From an uncultured Bacteroidales bacterium (GTDB taxonomy: Bacteria > Bacteroidota > Bacteroidia > Bacteroidales > WCHB1-69): DNA of 47,288 nt. The notes under the pieces are model-generated. The model was given only the letters and a program-made list of their open reading frames with translations. It was not told the DNA's origin and did not search any database. Where the stretch lies: positions 1-47,288 of the forward strand of contig ONQE01000016.1 of the NCBI GenBank assembly GCA_900319925.1, given 5' to 3'. The position numbers and the translations under genes were made by a program. Shown in pieces: positions 16,590-25,407 of this stretch (its first letter is position 1; each line of letters opens with the position of its first letter).

Positions 16590-18863
16590 TTAGAACTGGT
16601 TATACAAAATGGCATATTGCTGTGCGATGGCAGGCCAACGGAACGCTTCGAAAGTATCAGACGGAAGGGCTTTGTAGCTTTCGGGCTGTGCCATCATCTT
16701 ACGCAATTTTGCAGCTATATCATTTACATTCAACGGATTGACACTTTCTCCAATCGACTCGGGGAACATTCCGTCGATAGCCTCGCCCTGACTCCACAGC
16801 ACCGACAAGCCTTGCGACAATGCCTCCACATAGACCAACCCGAAAGTCTCCGACTTCGACGGCATGGCAAAGATGCGGTTGGCTCGATAGAGGGATTTCA
16901 TCGCGTCCAAGTCCGTGATTTTGCCATGGTAAGTGATCCAATCAGCGTGATGCTGCATCAGAGCGAGCGCTTGATTCTCGCCGTTGCCGCCTGCGCCCGC
17001 GACATCTAGATGTAGGTCCGGAAACTCACCGCGCAGGGACTCCAGGGCCCGGATCAAACGAGGCAGGTTCTTGTTGCGAGTGAAATTGCCGGCATAGAGC
17101 AAGTGATGAGGACTGGCTGTATTTTCACTCTGTATGTTGTTAATCCAGAAAGCGTTGAGCCCATTTGAGATAACGACGGACTTCTGTTCGGCTTCATCGC
17201 GCATCCCGAACAGGGTGGGATGTTTGAGCAGCCGTTGTCTAAGGTTCGGCGTGATGAAGACCACCTTCGCAGCCCCTTCGATGACAGCGCGATGCACCCA
17301 CCAAAGATGCGGCAGGTAGCGGAGGAAGTCGTTCAGGTCGCTGTTTCGCACGGCTACCAAATAGGGGATGCCGTACTTGCGGTGCAACTCCAAAGCCGTC
17401 ATACCGTCACTGAAGAGATTGGTGGCGTGGATGCAGGAGACGCTGTTCAAGTCCACCGTTTTCTCGATTTCCTTGACGGTACGCTCGATTTTGTGGAAGA
17501 AGAAGGCCCGGTGAATCCGTTTGAGGATATGAGCGAAGACAAACTCCGTATTCGAGGCGTCAAAGCGGTTGTCCTCGGACGCGCCCTTTCGCAGCGGCAC
17601 AAAAACGGTCTGCTTTACGCCTTTCGCATCGAGTTCGCGGTACAAGTTGCTGTGTACCTTGCTGTTAGTAAAATCATTGCTAAGATGTAGCACAGTACCG
17701 GCACCAACTGCATCGGGACGACTTTGCGGGGGATCGTGCGGGCGCAACGAGAATCCCAAAAGCAGAAACGCCATCATCTGCACCAATCCCGGTCCGTATG
17801 GGAAGTTGGGCTCTGCGAAGCTGATGAGCAACGGAATGCAGCAGACAATCCAGCCGACTTGCTTCACCTGTGATTTTCTGGTCTTGAAAACCTCAATCAA
17901 CGCACTGATACCGAAATAGATATAAAACAAAAGCAACGGAAGGGAAAAGACACTGTAACGCACCAATCGCAGCAACGGATAGTTGTGGATGAACGGAATC
18001 TTCATCGGGTTATGCAACTCCTCCACGGTGTGATGGTGCCGCAGAATCTCCATGCCCTGCTGATTACGGTTCCAACGCCGCGAGGTGATATCATTGATAT
18101 TGTCCACGTTTTTGCCGCCATACATGAACGTGTGCAGCTCATCACTGATAAACCCTGTATAGATAATCACACCAATGAGGATTATACCGATGATGGTCAG
18201 CACCGCCTTCACATTCCACTTCACACGGAAATCGGCCTCTTTGGCGGTAATGAGCAACATGCAGGCTATCAAGGCGAAACAGTCGGAGCGAGCGCGTATC
18301 AGCACAAGACAGAGCAAGGCGAGAAAACTGATCACCCAGAAAGAGACGCGTTGTTCCCGCCACTTCATTCCGAAGTAGAAACAACCGACAGCCCCGATGG
18401 CAACCATGGCCCCGACCTGATTTTTACCCTCGTCAAACATGTAGTATTCAGGCACATACAGACCACCCGCGTAAACCAAACTGTTGCAAATCGTGACCGC
18501 CACCATCAGGACAGTGTAGTAGTAGCAGATGTCCGCCCAGTCGCGCTCTTTCCACTCCAGGTTAATTCCGAGAATGACGGTGATGAGTGCGACCACCAAC
18601 TGCGCAATGTCGGAGATACGGACGGGTATAAACAAGTACACCAGCGCCATACTGGCAATCGTGAGGATCAACAATCGCACGAAACGTACAGACAAACTGC
18701 GTGTTAGCGAAAAAGTCAGGACCAAAGCCGCCGCTGTCATCGCCATAATGGCGTAACGCATGATGTAATAGACGGGCGTAAGGTAAATCCACGGGAGAAA
18801 CATCAGCGTGGAAAGAACCAATATTGTGATAACCAGCGTTTTGGCAATTCGTTGTTTATTCAT
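16590..18863 (-). CDS. Fusion: Wzy-like polysaccharide polymerase + GT4 glycosyltransferase
   Basis: One unbroken frame of 757 residues joins two proteins that are usually separate. Residues 1-373 have about ten or more membrane segments and the marks of O-antigen polymerases/ligases: an Arg-rich loop LIRARSD, a large loop with TSRRWNRNQQGMEI and PFIHNYPLLRL before the last helices. After a linker (about 374-389, RPHDPPQSRPDAVGAG) a GT-B transferase runs from HLSNDFTNSKVHSNLYREL, through YAGNFTRNKNLPRLIRAL to MPSKSETFGLVYVEALSQG, the E-x7-E donor motif of family GT4. The protein would place a transferase on the cytosolic face of a periplasm-facing polymerase. It sits between the ATP-grasp and GT2 genes. 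Confidence 0.88.
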   Translation of the reverse strand: MNKQRIAKTLVITILVLSTLMFLPWIYLTPVYYIMRYAIMAMTAAALVLTFSLTRSLSVRFVRLLILTIASMALVYLFIPVRISDIAQLVVALITVILGINLEWKERDWADICYYYTVLMVAVTICNSLVYAGGLYVPEYYMFDEGKNQVGAMVAIGAVGCFYFGMKWREQRVSFWVISFLALLCLVLIRARSDCFALIACMLLITAKEADFRVKWNVKAVLTIIGIILIGVIIYTGFISDELHTFMYGGKNVDNINDITSRRWNRNQQGMEILRHHHTVEELHNPMKIPFIHNYPLLRLVRYSVFSLPLLLFYIYFGISALIEVFKTRKSQVKQVGWIVCCIPLLISFAEPNFPYGPGLVQMMAFLLLGFSLRPHDPPQSRPDAVGAGTVLHLSNDFTNSKVHSNLYRELDAKGVKQTVFVPLRKGASEDNRFDASNTEFVFAHILKRIHRAFFFHKIERTVKEIEKTVDLNSVSCIHATNLFSDGMTALELHRKYGIPYLVAVRNSDLNDFLRYLPHLWWVHRAVIEGAAKVVFITPNLRQRLLKHPTLFGMRDEAEQKSVVISNGLNAFWINNIQSENTASPHHLLYAGNFTRNKNLPRLIRALESLRGEFPDLHLDVAGAGGNGENQALALMQHHADWITYHGKITDLDAMKSLYRANRIFAMPSKSETFGLVYVEALSQGLSVLWSQGEAIDGMFPESIGESVNPLNVNDIAAKLRKMMAQPESYKALPSDTFEAFRWPAIAQQYAILYNQF

Positions 18864-18884
18864 CGGTTTGCGATTTATTCTTCG

Positions 18885-19781
18885 TTATACATAATGATGC
18901 ATCGGCAGTTCCACCATCTCGCCGAAGAGCAGGTCACTTTCGGGAAGGCGCCCATAGTCGAAGCCGCCTGACGGGGTGAACGTGAGTTCGCCGAACCAGC
19001 CGTGGCCGTGCTCGAGGTAGAAGTCGGCGCGCACGAACGGGAACGGTTCAGAAAGCTTCTCGGCATATTCAAAAAGTTGGTCGATGCCTTCGGGCTTGGG
19101 CACCGTGAATCCCTCGGGCGCCTCCTTGCCTTGACGGTTAAGCCGTTGCAGTTGCCAGTCGCGGTCGAAAAAGTAGAACGCCGGCTTCCGCCCGTCCTCG
19201 CGCCCAATACAGCAGAGCACGTATTTCGCCTCGCCGTTGAAGCAGTAGAACTTGTAATCCACCGGTGAATTTCCGTGCTCCGGCTCGATGAATTCCTCGC
19301 AAAGCAGCACCTTCTCGTCCACATCATACTGCGGTTCGGCAGCCAACAAATGGAACTTCAGCTTCTGGAAGCGTTTCAGGTCATTGATAGCAGCCGCCTT
19401 GTCGAGGTTTTTCTTGTCCGTGCAGACCACATTGCCGCCATTCCCGAAATTCCACTTGAGCACGAATTTGTCGGGCAGCGCGTCCCAGTTGATCTCGTCC
19501 GGATCGTGATAGATGGCGATCACTCTCGTCAAAATATTCTCCAACCCTTTGCTTTTCACATAATTACGTACCCTCATTTTGTCTGCGCACTGCTTCACCA
19601 AATCGTTATCCTTGTAGTAATACAGTTTCATCCACTGAATCTTTTCGTCCAAGGTTTTGGGATTTTTCAAGTCAGGTTTCCGGTGATGGCACAACTTGAA
19701 GAGCAGGTTGATGGTCCATTTCGGCGACAACGTCGTCAACAGGTAGCGGAAACGGAGATTGGAGTTAGAGCGTATTTCCAT
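18885..19781 (-). CDS. TupA-like ATP-grasp protein
   Basis: The 298-residue protein matches the ATP-grasp family named after TupA of teichuronopeptide synthesis (ATPgrasp_TupA), which is found in polysaccharide clusters and often mislabelled as a glycosyltransferase. Visible family marks are NPKTLDEKIQWMKLYY and ADKMRVRNYVKSKG near the N terminus, the glycine loop VLKWNFGNGGN, CEEFIEP and VDYKFYCFNG in the middle, and RADFYLEHGHGWFGELTFTPSGGF, which carries the metal-binding acidic residues. ATP-grasp ligases join a carboxylate to an amine, so the likely role is to attach an amino acid or amino sugar to the polysaccharide, an inference. It lies 5 bases after the flippase gene. Confidence 0.88.
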   Translation of the reverse strand: MEIRSNSNLRFRYLLTTLSPKWTINLLFKLCHHRKPDLKNPKTLDEKIQWMKLYYYKDNDLVKQCADKMRVRNYVKSKGLENILTRVIAIYHDPDEINWDALPDKFVLKWNFGNGGNVVCTDKKNLDKAAAINDLKRFQKLKFHLLAAEPQYDVDEKVLLCEEFIEPEHGNSPVDYKFYCFNGEAKYVLCCIGREDGRKPAFYFFDRDWQLQRLNRQGKEAPEGFTVPKPEGIDQLFEYAEKLSEPFPFVRADFYLEHGHGWFGELTFTPSGGFDYGRLPESDLLFGEMVELPMHHYV

Positions 19782-19786
19782 ATTGC

Positions 19787-21244
19787 TTATCGATTTTTGC
19801 GGTGAATAAGGTTGGTAACAATATCTGTATAGGTTTGTAACCCTTCGATTTTCAAGAGTTTGGCAAGAAGAAGATAGAGCGCGGCATATACGATGATCTG
19901 GACGAGCATGACAAGATACAGGTGTATATGCAGCACCGAGCCCAAACCGTAAGTGAGCGCACCGGCAAGGGCGGCAACGATGAAACAGGGCCCGACATCG
20001 CCTAACTGTCTGAATACCCCATAGTTAATCAACTTTTTATTAACTAAACCATTGATTATAAAGGTAATATATGCGACACTGGCGACCGCCCAGAGAAGTC
20101 CGTAGATACCGTACCGCACTCCAGCGAAGATGAGTCCGATACCAATAACACGCTTGGTAATCTGGATGATAAAATAGATTTTTCCCTTTCCTAAAGCTTT
20201 GATTACATTCGTGTTAAGCGTGTTGATGGTGTATATAAGGCCGGAAATGCACAGAATTTGGAAATAGGGGGCGGAAGTCTCCCATTTGGCGCTATAGAGA
20301 AGCGTGATAAGCGGCAACGCGATGATAATCAGCAGGATCATCATCGGGAAGTTGACAAAGGCAAGGGCCTTCGTGCTCCTGCGCATGCCCGCGAGAAGAC
20401 GCTCGGAATCGTCCTGGAGAGAGGCAAACGCCGGGAAGGTCACGTCATTGACGATGGACGACAATCCCGTGACGGGCACCTCCTCCAACTTCTTGGCCTG
20501 CATGTAGTAGCCGAGGTTGCCGGCGGGGAATTTTTTTCCGATAATCAGCCCCTGCAAGTTGGTGTACAGCGTTTCCGCCAGGGACGAGAGGAGCATGAGC
20601 CCCCCGAAGCTGAAGAGCTGTTTGAGGGAGACCATGCTGAACTCCAAAGTCGGACGCCAGCTGCTCATCTTCCAGAGCAACAGCACATTGACAACGGCAG
20701 CGATGATGGCGGAGGCCACCAAACTCCAGGCACCGAAACCGCGCAGGGCCATCGGTATGGCGATGAGCGTGCCTGCGAATGCCGCCGCCATGTTCCGGAT
20801 GGCCAACGACCGGAAATCCATCCGCTTTTGCAGCTGCGTGTACTGCACGATGGCGAAGGACTGGATGATGAGTACAGAACTCTGCACCCGAAGCATCGGC
20901 TGAAGGATGGGCAGACCGTAGAAACGGGCCACGGAAGGCGCAATGGCGAACAATATAAGGTAAAAAAGTGCGGCGAAAACCAAATTCCAATAGAAAACGG
21001 TGGAATAATCGAGGTGGGTGGGGTTCTTCTTTTGGATTAAGGCAGCCCCTAAACCGCCTTGAATGAAGATGTTGGAGACAGCGAGGAAGATGGCCAACAT
21101 TCCAATGCAGTCGAAGTCTTCCGGCATCAGCAGCCGCGCCAAAACGAGGTTGGAGAGAAAGTTGATAGTCAACGTTCCCACCTTACCCACGGCACTCCAC
21201 ATCATGCCGAAGACCGTCCTGTCTTTCAGATTGTCCTCTACCAT
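19787..21244 (-). CDS. Polysaccharide flippase, WzxC-like (MOP superfamily)
   Basis: The 485-residue protein has about 12-14 membrane helices and the N-terminal signature of the polysaccharide exporter family: DRTVFGMMWSAVGKVGTLTI and LVLARLLMPEDFDCIGM, followed by IFIQGGLGAALIQKK and QYTQLQKRMDFRSLA. It would flip undecaprenyl-linked repeat units to the periplasm, where the fused polymerase could join them. The gene starts six bases after the upstream dehydrogenase-like gene and is followed after five bases by the ATP-grasp gene. Confidence 0.94.
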   Translation of the reverse strand: MVEDNLKDRTVFGMMWSAVGKVGTLTINFLSNLVLARLLMPEDFDCIGMLAIFLAVSNIFIQGGLGAALIQKKNPTHLDYSTVFYWNLVFAALFYLILFAIAPSVARFYGLPILQPMLRVQSSVLIIQSFAIVQYTQLQKRMDFRSLAIRNMAAAFAGTLIAIPMALRGFGAWSLVASAIIAAVVNVLLLWKMSSWRPTLEFSMVSLKQLFSFGGLMLLSSLAETLYTNLQGLIIGKKFPAGNLGYYMQAKKLEEVPVTGLSSIVNDVTFPAFASLQDDSERLLAGMRRSTKALAFVNFPMMILLIIIALPLITLLYSAKWETSAPYFQILCISGLIYTINTLNTNVIKALGKGKIYFIIQITKRVIGIGLIFAGVRYGIYGLLWAVASVAYITFIINGLVNKKLINYGVFRQLGDVGPCFIVAALAGALTYGLGSVLHIHLYLVMLVQIIVYAALYLLLAKLLKIEGLQTYTDIVTNLIHRKNR

Positions 21245-21250
21245 CTCTTA

Positions 21251-22459
21251 TCAACTACCTTTGGCAAAATCAGTTAGATAATCAAAACGCGGGGTAAGAC
21301 GCCCGTTTTTCAGGATCGTGGCACGCTCGATGACTTCGCTGGGCCGGCGTTCCAAGAGAGGCGTAAGCACGTGCTCAATGAGTTGCTCCCCAAAGTAGGC
21401 GCTGGTATCGGCGGCAAGAGCATTCGGACAGGTGTCCACCGCCATGACCGTGATGTGACTGTCGGAGGAGAATGCGGGCTGCTCCGCGGCGGTCAGCGGA
21501 TCATAATCGTAATAGGGCGCATCATGGGTGGAGGCGCGCAGAGTCGATTGGAGGCTGCCGCGGATGTCGCAACTGATGTCGCCGATGAAACGGATGCGCA
21601 GTTCCGGGTCAGCCAAATCACTGGCAGTCAGATAGACCGGAGCTTCCGAGTTCCAAAAGTGGGCGGCGATGAGAATGTCGGCTTGATGGCCCCAACGCAT
21701 AAAATCGCTGCGGTAGTCGGCAGGGTGCGCGAGGAAATCTGACCAAGTGAAGGCCGTCCCGTCACGACGCACATTCAGCTTGTCGGCGTCAGCCACGCAG
21801 TACGAAAACTCGTGAACAGGCATTCCAGAGAGAAATTCCGACTCTGTAAGTCGTTTAGCGCCAATCTGTTCCAAGAGTTCCTGTACTCCGTGCGACACGC
21901 GTCCGTTGCCGGTGACCAGCAGTCGTACGGCAGGAAGTTCAATTGCGCGCAACGCGGAGAGGAGCTTCTCCATAGAGAAGTGGCGGTCGGGTTTCGGCAG
22001 TTCGTACAGCCCGTGACGCAACCCGTAGCCGCGGAGGGTATAGTAGGTGCCCACGAAACCGGCCCACCAGCCGAAAGCACAGAGCCTCCTGTTCTGGTCA
22101 TCCACCAAATACTCGTAGTCGGAGAAGGTGATGTTTTTGGCCATAAGAGCCTGTAACAGTGGGAGATTAGCGGACTGCTGTTTGGCGAAATGGCCGAAGA
22201 AGAAGTAGTGCTTGCCTGGAAGGAGCGCACGGATGTCCACCTCTTTGATGCCGAGCAGCAGGTCGCAGTCGGCCACGTTTTCCCGCACTTCGGCACCTGC
22301 CTCGCGGTAGGCATCGTCTGGATAGGCGCGGGTGTCGCTCGTCTGCACCACAAACTCATCGACAGGATAGCGCTCCCGAAGCACCGCAATCTGCGCCGGT
22401 GTCAGCGCGACACGGTTGTCAACGGGGATCTTCGTCTCACGTATCAGTCCGATTTTCAT
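21251..22459 (-). CDS. Saccharopine dehydrogenase (lysine-forming)-like / alanine dehydrogenase family oxidoreductase
   Basis: The 402-residue protein opens with GLIRETKIPVDNRVALTP, the mark of the alanine dehydrogenase/transhydrogenase N-terminal fold. The middle, with LLLGIKEVD, FFGHFAKQQS and the segment YEYLVDDQNRRLCAFGWWAG, resembles the fungal lysine-forming saccharopine dehydrogenase rather than true alanine dehydrogenase; VTGNGRVSHGVQELL is the NAD-binding turn and FIGDISCDIRGS matches the C-terminal catalytic region. The reaction in bacteria is not certain: saccharopine, lysine or another amino-acid adduct may be the substrate. It leads the polysaccharide operon, six bases before the flippase gene. 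Confidence 0.82.
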   Translation of the reverse strand: MKIGLIRETKIPVDNRVALTPAQIAVLRERYPVDEFVVQTSDTRAYPDDAYREAGAEVRENVADCDLLLGIKEVDIRALLPGKHYFFFGHFAKQQSANLPLLQALMAKNITFSDYEYLVDDQNRRLCAFGWWAGFVGTYYTLRGYGLRHGLYELPKPDRHFSMEKLLSALRAIELPAVRLLVTGNGRVSHGVQELLEQIGAKRLTESEFLSGMPVHEFSYCVADADKLNVRRDGTAFTWSDFLAHPADYRSDFMRWGHQADILIAAHFWNSEAPVYLTASDLADPELRIRFIGDISCDIRGSLQSTLRASTHDAPYYDYDPLTAAEQPAFSSDSHITVMAVDTCPNALAADTSAYFGEQLIEHVLTPLLERRPSEVIERATILKNGRLTPRFDYLTDFAKGS

Positions 22460-22496
22460 TACTTTCGGTATATTTTCTCCCTAATTTAACACGCTG

Positions 22497-22504
22497 CAAA
22501 AATA
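22497..22504 (-). promoter_or_regulatory. -7 promoter box of the polysaccharide operon
   Basis: On the minus strand TATTTTTG followed by C, 37 bases before the ATG at 22459. It is the only promoter found ahead of the five-gene operon. Confidence 0.6.
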
Positions 22505-22653
22505 CAAAAAGAACCTTATTATTCGGATATTTTTAAGCATCCCGAATACTAAAAATCGACCTGCTTCGTTATGCAGGTTTACGGAGGCGGATGCGGGGGT
22601 TAAGCCCGCCGCCACGGTCGAAAATTGCGCATTCGTGCGTTTTGAAAATTATG

Positions 22654-22661
22654 TATCTTTG
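22654..22661 (+). promoter_or_regulatory. -7 promoter box of the PASTA protein gene
   Basis: TATCTTTG followed by C, 43 bases before the ATG at 22705. It probably drives the three genes to 26232. Confidence 0.6.
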
Positions 22662-22704
22662 CAGGTTTTAAAAAATCAAACTTATAAGAGCGAAATCATA
22701 CTTC

Positions 22705-23316
22705 ATGAGCAAGCAGAAAAACGGCAATTCCCGAGGAAAACTCAGCCCTGACAGACCGGGCTTCCACATATTGCTGGCCATAGCGGTCACCGCGGCCATC
22801 TTTATCCTGGCCATCCTGTTCCTCAGACTGTTCACCCGCCACGGGCACGAAATCGAGATGCCCTCCTACGCCGGACAATCGGCCCAAGAGCTGACGCAAA
22901 GCGGGAAGTCGGAGGGGTTCGTCTTTGTGGTCAACGACGAGCTGTACGAAAACGGCACCACCCCGGGCACGGTGCTGAAACAGAACCCGCTCCCGGGCGA
23001 GAAGGTCAAACGCGGCCGCAAGGTCTATCTCACGGTCGCCGCCGCCGAACCACCGACCATCAAAATGCTGGAGCTGAGAGATTTGTCACTACGCCAAGCG
23101 CAGATTATGATTGAATCGCAAGGATTGGTGCTCGACCGCGTCATCGAGAAGCCGAGCCCGTACGAGAATGTGGTGCTGGAAGTGCTCTACAAAGGTCACT
23201 CCATCGCGCAGGGAACCCCCATCAAACAAGGCGAGAAAATCACTCTTGTGGTAGGCAAGGACATCGGCGACCTGCCCGACAGCGACAGCACCCGCACCGA
23301 AACATCTGAAAATTAG
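22705..23316 (+). CDS. Membrane-anchored PASTA-domain protein
   Basis: The 203-residue protein has a short cytosolic N terminus, one membrane helix (residues about 20-42) and two PASTA repeats facing the periplasm: the first from EIEMPSYAGQSAQELTQSG to LKQNPLPGEKVKRGRKVYLTV (in parts), the second from LELRDLSLRQAQIMIESQG to GEKITLVVGKD. PASTA domains bind peptidoglycan fragments or beta-lactam-like ligands in kinases and penicillin-binding proteins. There is no kinase or transpeptidase part here. In many Bacteroidetes such a gene sits near D-Ala-D-Ala ligase; here its neighbour, one base on, is the T9SS cargo gene. Confidence 0.9.
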   Translation: MSKQKNGNSRGKLSPDRPGFHILLAIAVTAAIFILAILFLRLFTRHGHEIEMPSYAGQSAQELTQSGKSEGFVFVVNDELYENGTTPGTVLKQNPLPGEKVKRGRKVYLTVAAAEPPTIKMLELRDLSLRQAQIMIESQGLVLDRVIEKPSPYENVVLEVLYKGHSIAQGTPIKQGEKITLVVGKDIGDLPDSDSTRTETSEN

Positions 23317-23317
23317 T

Positions 23318-25252
23318 ATGAACCATATTGAACAAAGCCAATCTATGAAATTGACATTGAGAATCGGCATTCTGTGCCTGCTTTTAATCCCCTTCTCCTT
23401 AAAATCCCAGGAGATGCTGACCGGCATCGTCCAAAACCCCGTTGTGGTGAAGGCAGCCAAAAAGGGCACCCCCGTGCGCTCCGGACAATCGGTGAGACTC
23501 CCGTTTGTGGACGACTTTTCCAACTACAGCGGCTATCCCGACCCCAAGCTCTGGCAGGACGACCTGGCCTACGTCAACACCGGGTTCGCCGTCTATCCCC
23601 CCACCATCGGGGTGGTGACCCTCGACGCCCTTGACGCATTCGGCCAAGTCTATGCCCACGCTGTACGGCTTCCTTTTCCCGCCGACACGCTGACTTCCAA
23701 TCCGATACGCCTCGACAGTAACTTCACGCAGCACCGCCCGATGCACGTCTCCGACTCCCTCTACCTGAGCTTCTACTACCAACCGGCAGGCGCCAGCAAG
23801 ACCTATCCCGCCGGCGGTTGGCAACTTGTGGGCGACTCCCCCGAACATTCCGACAAATTGGTCTTGGAATTCGGGTATGCCACTGGAGACCAAGTGTTCG
23901 CCGGATTCGAATACGGCGAGTACATCATTGGAGAAGACGAATACTACCAAGCGGGCGATTCCATCGAAAACCCCTTTATCCCAGGCACTTACTATGTATT
24001 TGAGAGCAGTGCATACGCCGGTGAAACCATCCTGATGCCTACGGACTCCATCTTCGAGGATGAATATGTCTGGAACGAAGTCTGGTCATCCTACGGCGGC
24101 AACGTGAGCGATTGGCTGGACGAAAATCCGTATGAGTACTTCAAACAGGTGATGATTCCGATTGTCGATGAAGGGTATTTCCGTAACAACTTCCAGTTCC
24201 GATTCCGGAATTATGCCAGCCTGGACCAGGATTCCTGGACTACTGGAAACATCGTCGGTTGGTCCAGCAACTGCGACCAATGGAACATCGACTACGTGCG
24301 ACTCGACCTCAACCGCCGGTACAATGACCTCTACCCGAACGATGTGGCGTTTGTAAGTCCCTCGATGTCAACGCTTACCGAGTATCAAGCGATGCCCTGG
24401 AAGCAGTATCGCGCTTCGGATATGATTACGAGGTTCCACAACGACCTGAGCAACCTCTCCAGCTCCCCCAAGAACACGAGCTATACCTTCAATATTGTCA
24501 AGAACCACGCCCAGACGATCTACGTCTCGCCCTTGAACAACGAAAACGCGGATCCCTATTATACGCACGGTCTGCACGATGCGGAGCACCATGTCTCCCC
24601 GCAACTGGAGATGGCCTACGAATATGACGGTGCCGACAGCGCGGAGTTCACCATTACACACATCTTCAGTATGGTGGGCGTGACCGACGAGTGCCGCTCG
24701 AATGACACATCCGTTTTCGAACAGAAATTCTACAACTACTACGCATACGACGATGGCACGGCGGAAGCAGGCTACTGTCTGCTCTCGTCCATGACGAACC
24801 CGCAAGCCTCGCTCGCGGTGAAGTTCAAGCTCGCCGAACCCGACACGCTGCAGGCGGTGCGGATGTGGTTCAACCGCACTCTTAACGACGAAAACGTGGC
24901 GCCGTTCACCTTGATGGTCTGGGCCAACGACGGCGTTTGCGCTGACGGCAGCGAAGGTCCCGGCACCGTACTCTACGAGATGCCCGCGCAATTGCCGGAG
25001 TTCGCCGACGACTACTTGGATTTCGTGCCCTACTATCTGGACGAGCCGCTGCCCGTTTCGGGAACCTTTTACGTCGGTTTCTACCAAGACAACGATGTGC
25101 AGCTGAACCTTGGTTATGATCCGGCCCGTGGTCGGCAAGTCGTTCGACCATTCGTCTGTACCCCAACACGCCGCCCGCAACATCCGCATGTACCCGAATC
25201 CCACAAACGGCACGGTCCACATCCAAACGGAAGATTTCGACAGCGACTTTGA
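23318..25252 (+). CDS. T9SS cargo protein, frameshifted before its sorting domain
   Basis: The first in-frame ATG is one base after the PASTA gene, but the ATG at 23345 starts a cleaner signal peptide (MKLTLRIGILCLLLIPFSLKSQ). The exported part is beta-rich and full of Asp, Tyr and Trp, with a segment resembling jelly-roll carbohydrate or adhesion modules (residues about 60-330) and a second module near 480-600 ending in GTFYVGFYQDNDVQLNLGYD. From about 25112 this frame gives an atypical Arg/Pro/His-rich tail to 25252, while the expected continuation MIRPVVGKSF and the Type IX sorting domain appear in the +1 frame (25110-25406). The product as read would lack the secretion signal. A deletion with frameshift, or an assembly error, is the likely cause. 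Confidence 0.75.
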   Translation: MNHIEQSQSMKLTLRIGILCLLLIPFSLKSQEMLTGIVQNPVVVKAAKKGTPVRSGQSVRLPFVDDFSNYSGYPDPKLWQDDLAYVNTGFAVYPPTIGVVTLDALDAFGQVYAHAVRLPFPADTLTSNPIRLDSNFTQHRPMHVSDSLYLSFYYQPAGASKTYPAGGWQLVGDSPEHSDKLVLEFGYATGDQVFAGFEYGEYIIGEDEYYQAGDSIENPFIPGTYYVFESSAYAGETILMPTDSIFEDEYVWNEVWSSYGGNVSDWLDENPYEYFKQVMIPIVDEGYFRNNFQFRFRNYASLDQDSWTTGNIVGWSSNCDQWNIDYVRLDLNRRYNDLYPNDVAFVSPSMSTLTEYQAMPWKQYRASDMITRFHNDLSNLSSSPKNTSYTFNIVKNHAQTIYVSPLNNENADPYYTHGLHDAEHHVSPQLEMAYEYDGADSAEFTITHIFSMVGVTDECRSNDTSVFEQKFYNYYAYDDGTAEAGYCLLSSMTNPQASLAVKFKLAEPDTLQAVRMWFNRTLNDENVAPFTLMVWANDGVCADGSEGPGTVLYEMPAQLPEFADDYLDFVPYYLDEPLPVSGTFYVGFYQDNDVQLNLGYDPARGRQVVRPFVCTPTRRPQHPHVPESHKRHGPHPNGRFRQRL

Positions 25253-25406
25253 CTATCGAATCACAAATGTGTTTGGGCAATGCTTGGAATCGGGGAAACT
25301 CTATACAAACGAACTGTCGTTGGAGAGATTCCCCACGGGTGTCTATTTTATCCAGTTATCTTCTGGGAATCAGGCTATTGTCACGGAAAAAATAATCAAA
25401 CAGTAA
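25110..25406 (+). pseudogene. Detached C-terminal part with Type IX sorting domain
   Basis: This frame starts with MIRPVVGKSFDHSS, then RNIRMYPNPTNGTVHIQ and ends with GVYFIQLSSGNQAIVTEKII. The YPNP-TNG opening, the NVFGQ centre and the PTGVYF-x-x-L-x-S end are the type A C-terminal sorting domain of the Type IX secretion system. It lies one frame ahead of the upstream gene 23318-25252 and has no own signal peptide, so it is the displaced end of that gene. The exonuclease gene starts two bases after its stop, as expected if the original gene ended here. Confidence 0.8.
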
Positions 25407-25407
25407 T

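Noticed and set aside
22559-22578. Hairpin ACCTGC/GCAGGT as a terminator or riboswitch
   Set aside because: Only six base pairs, no T-run, and no gene directly before it on either strand that would need it.
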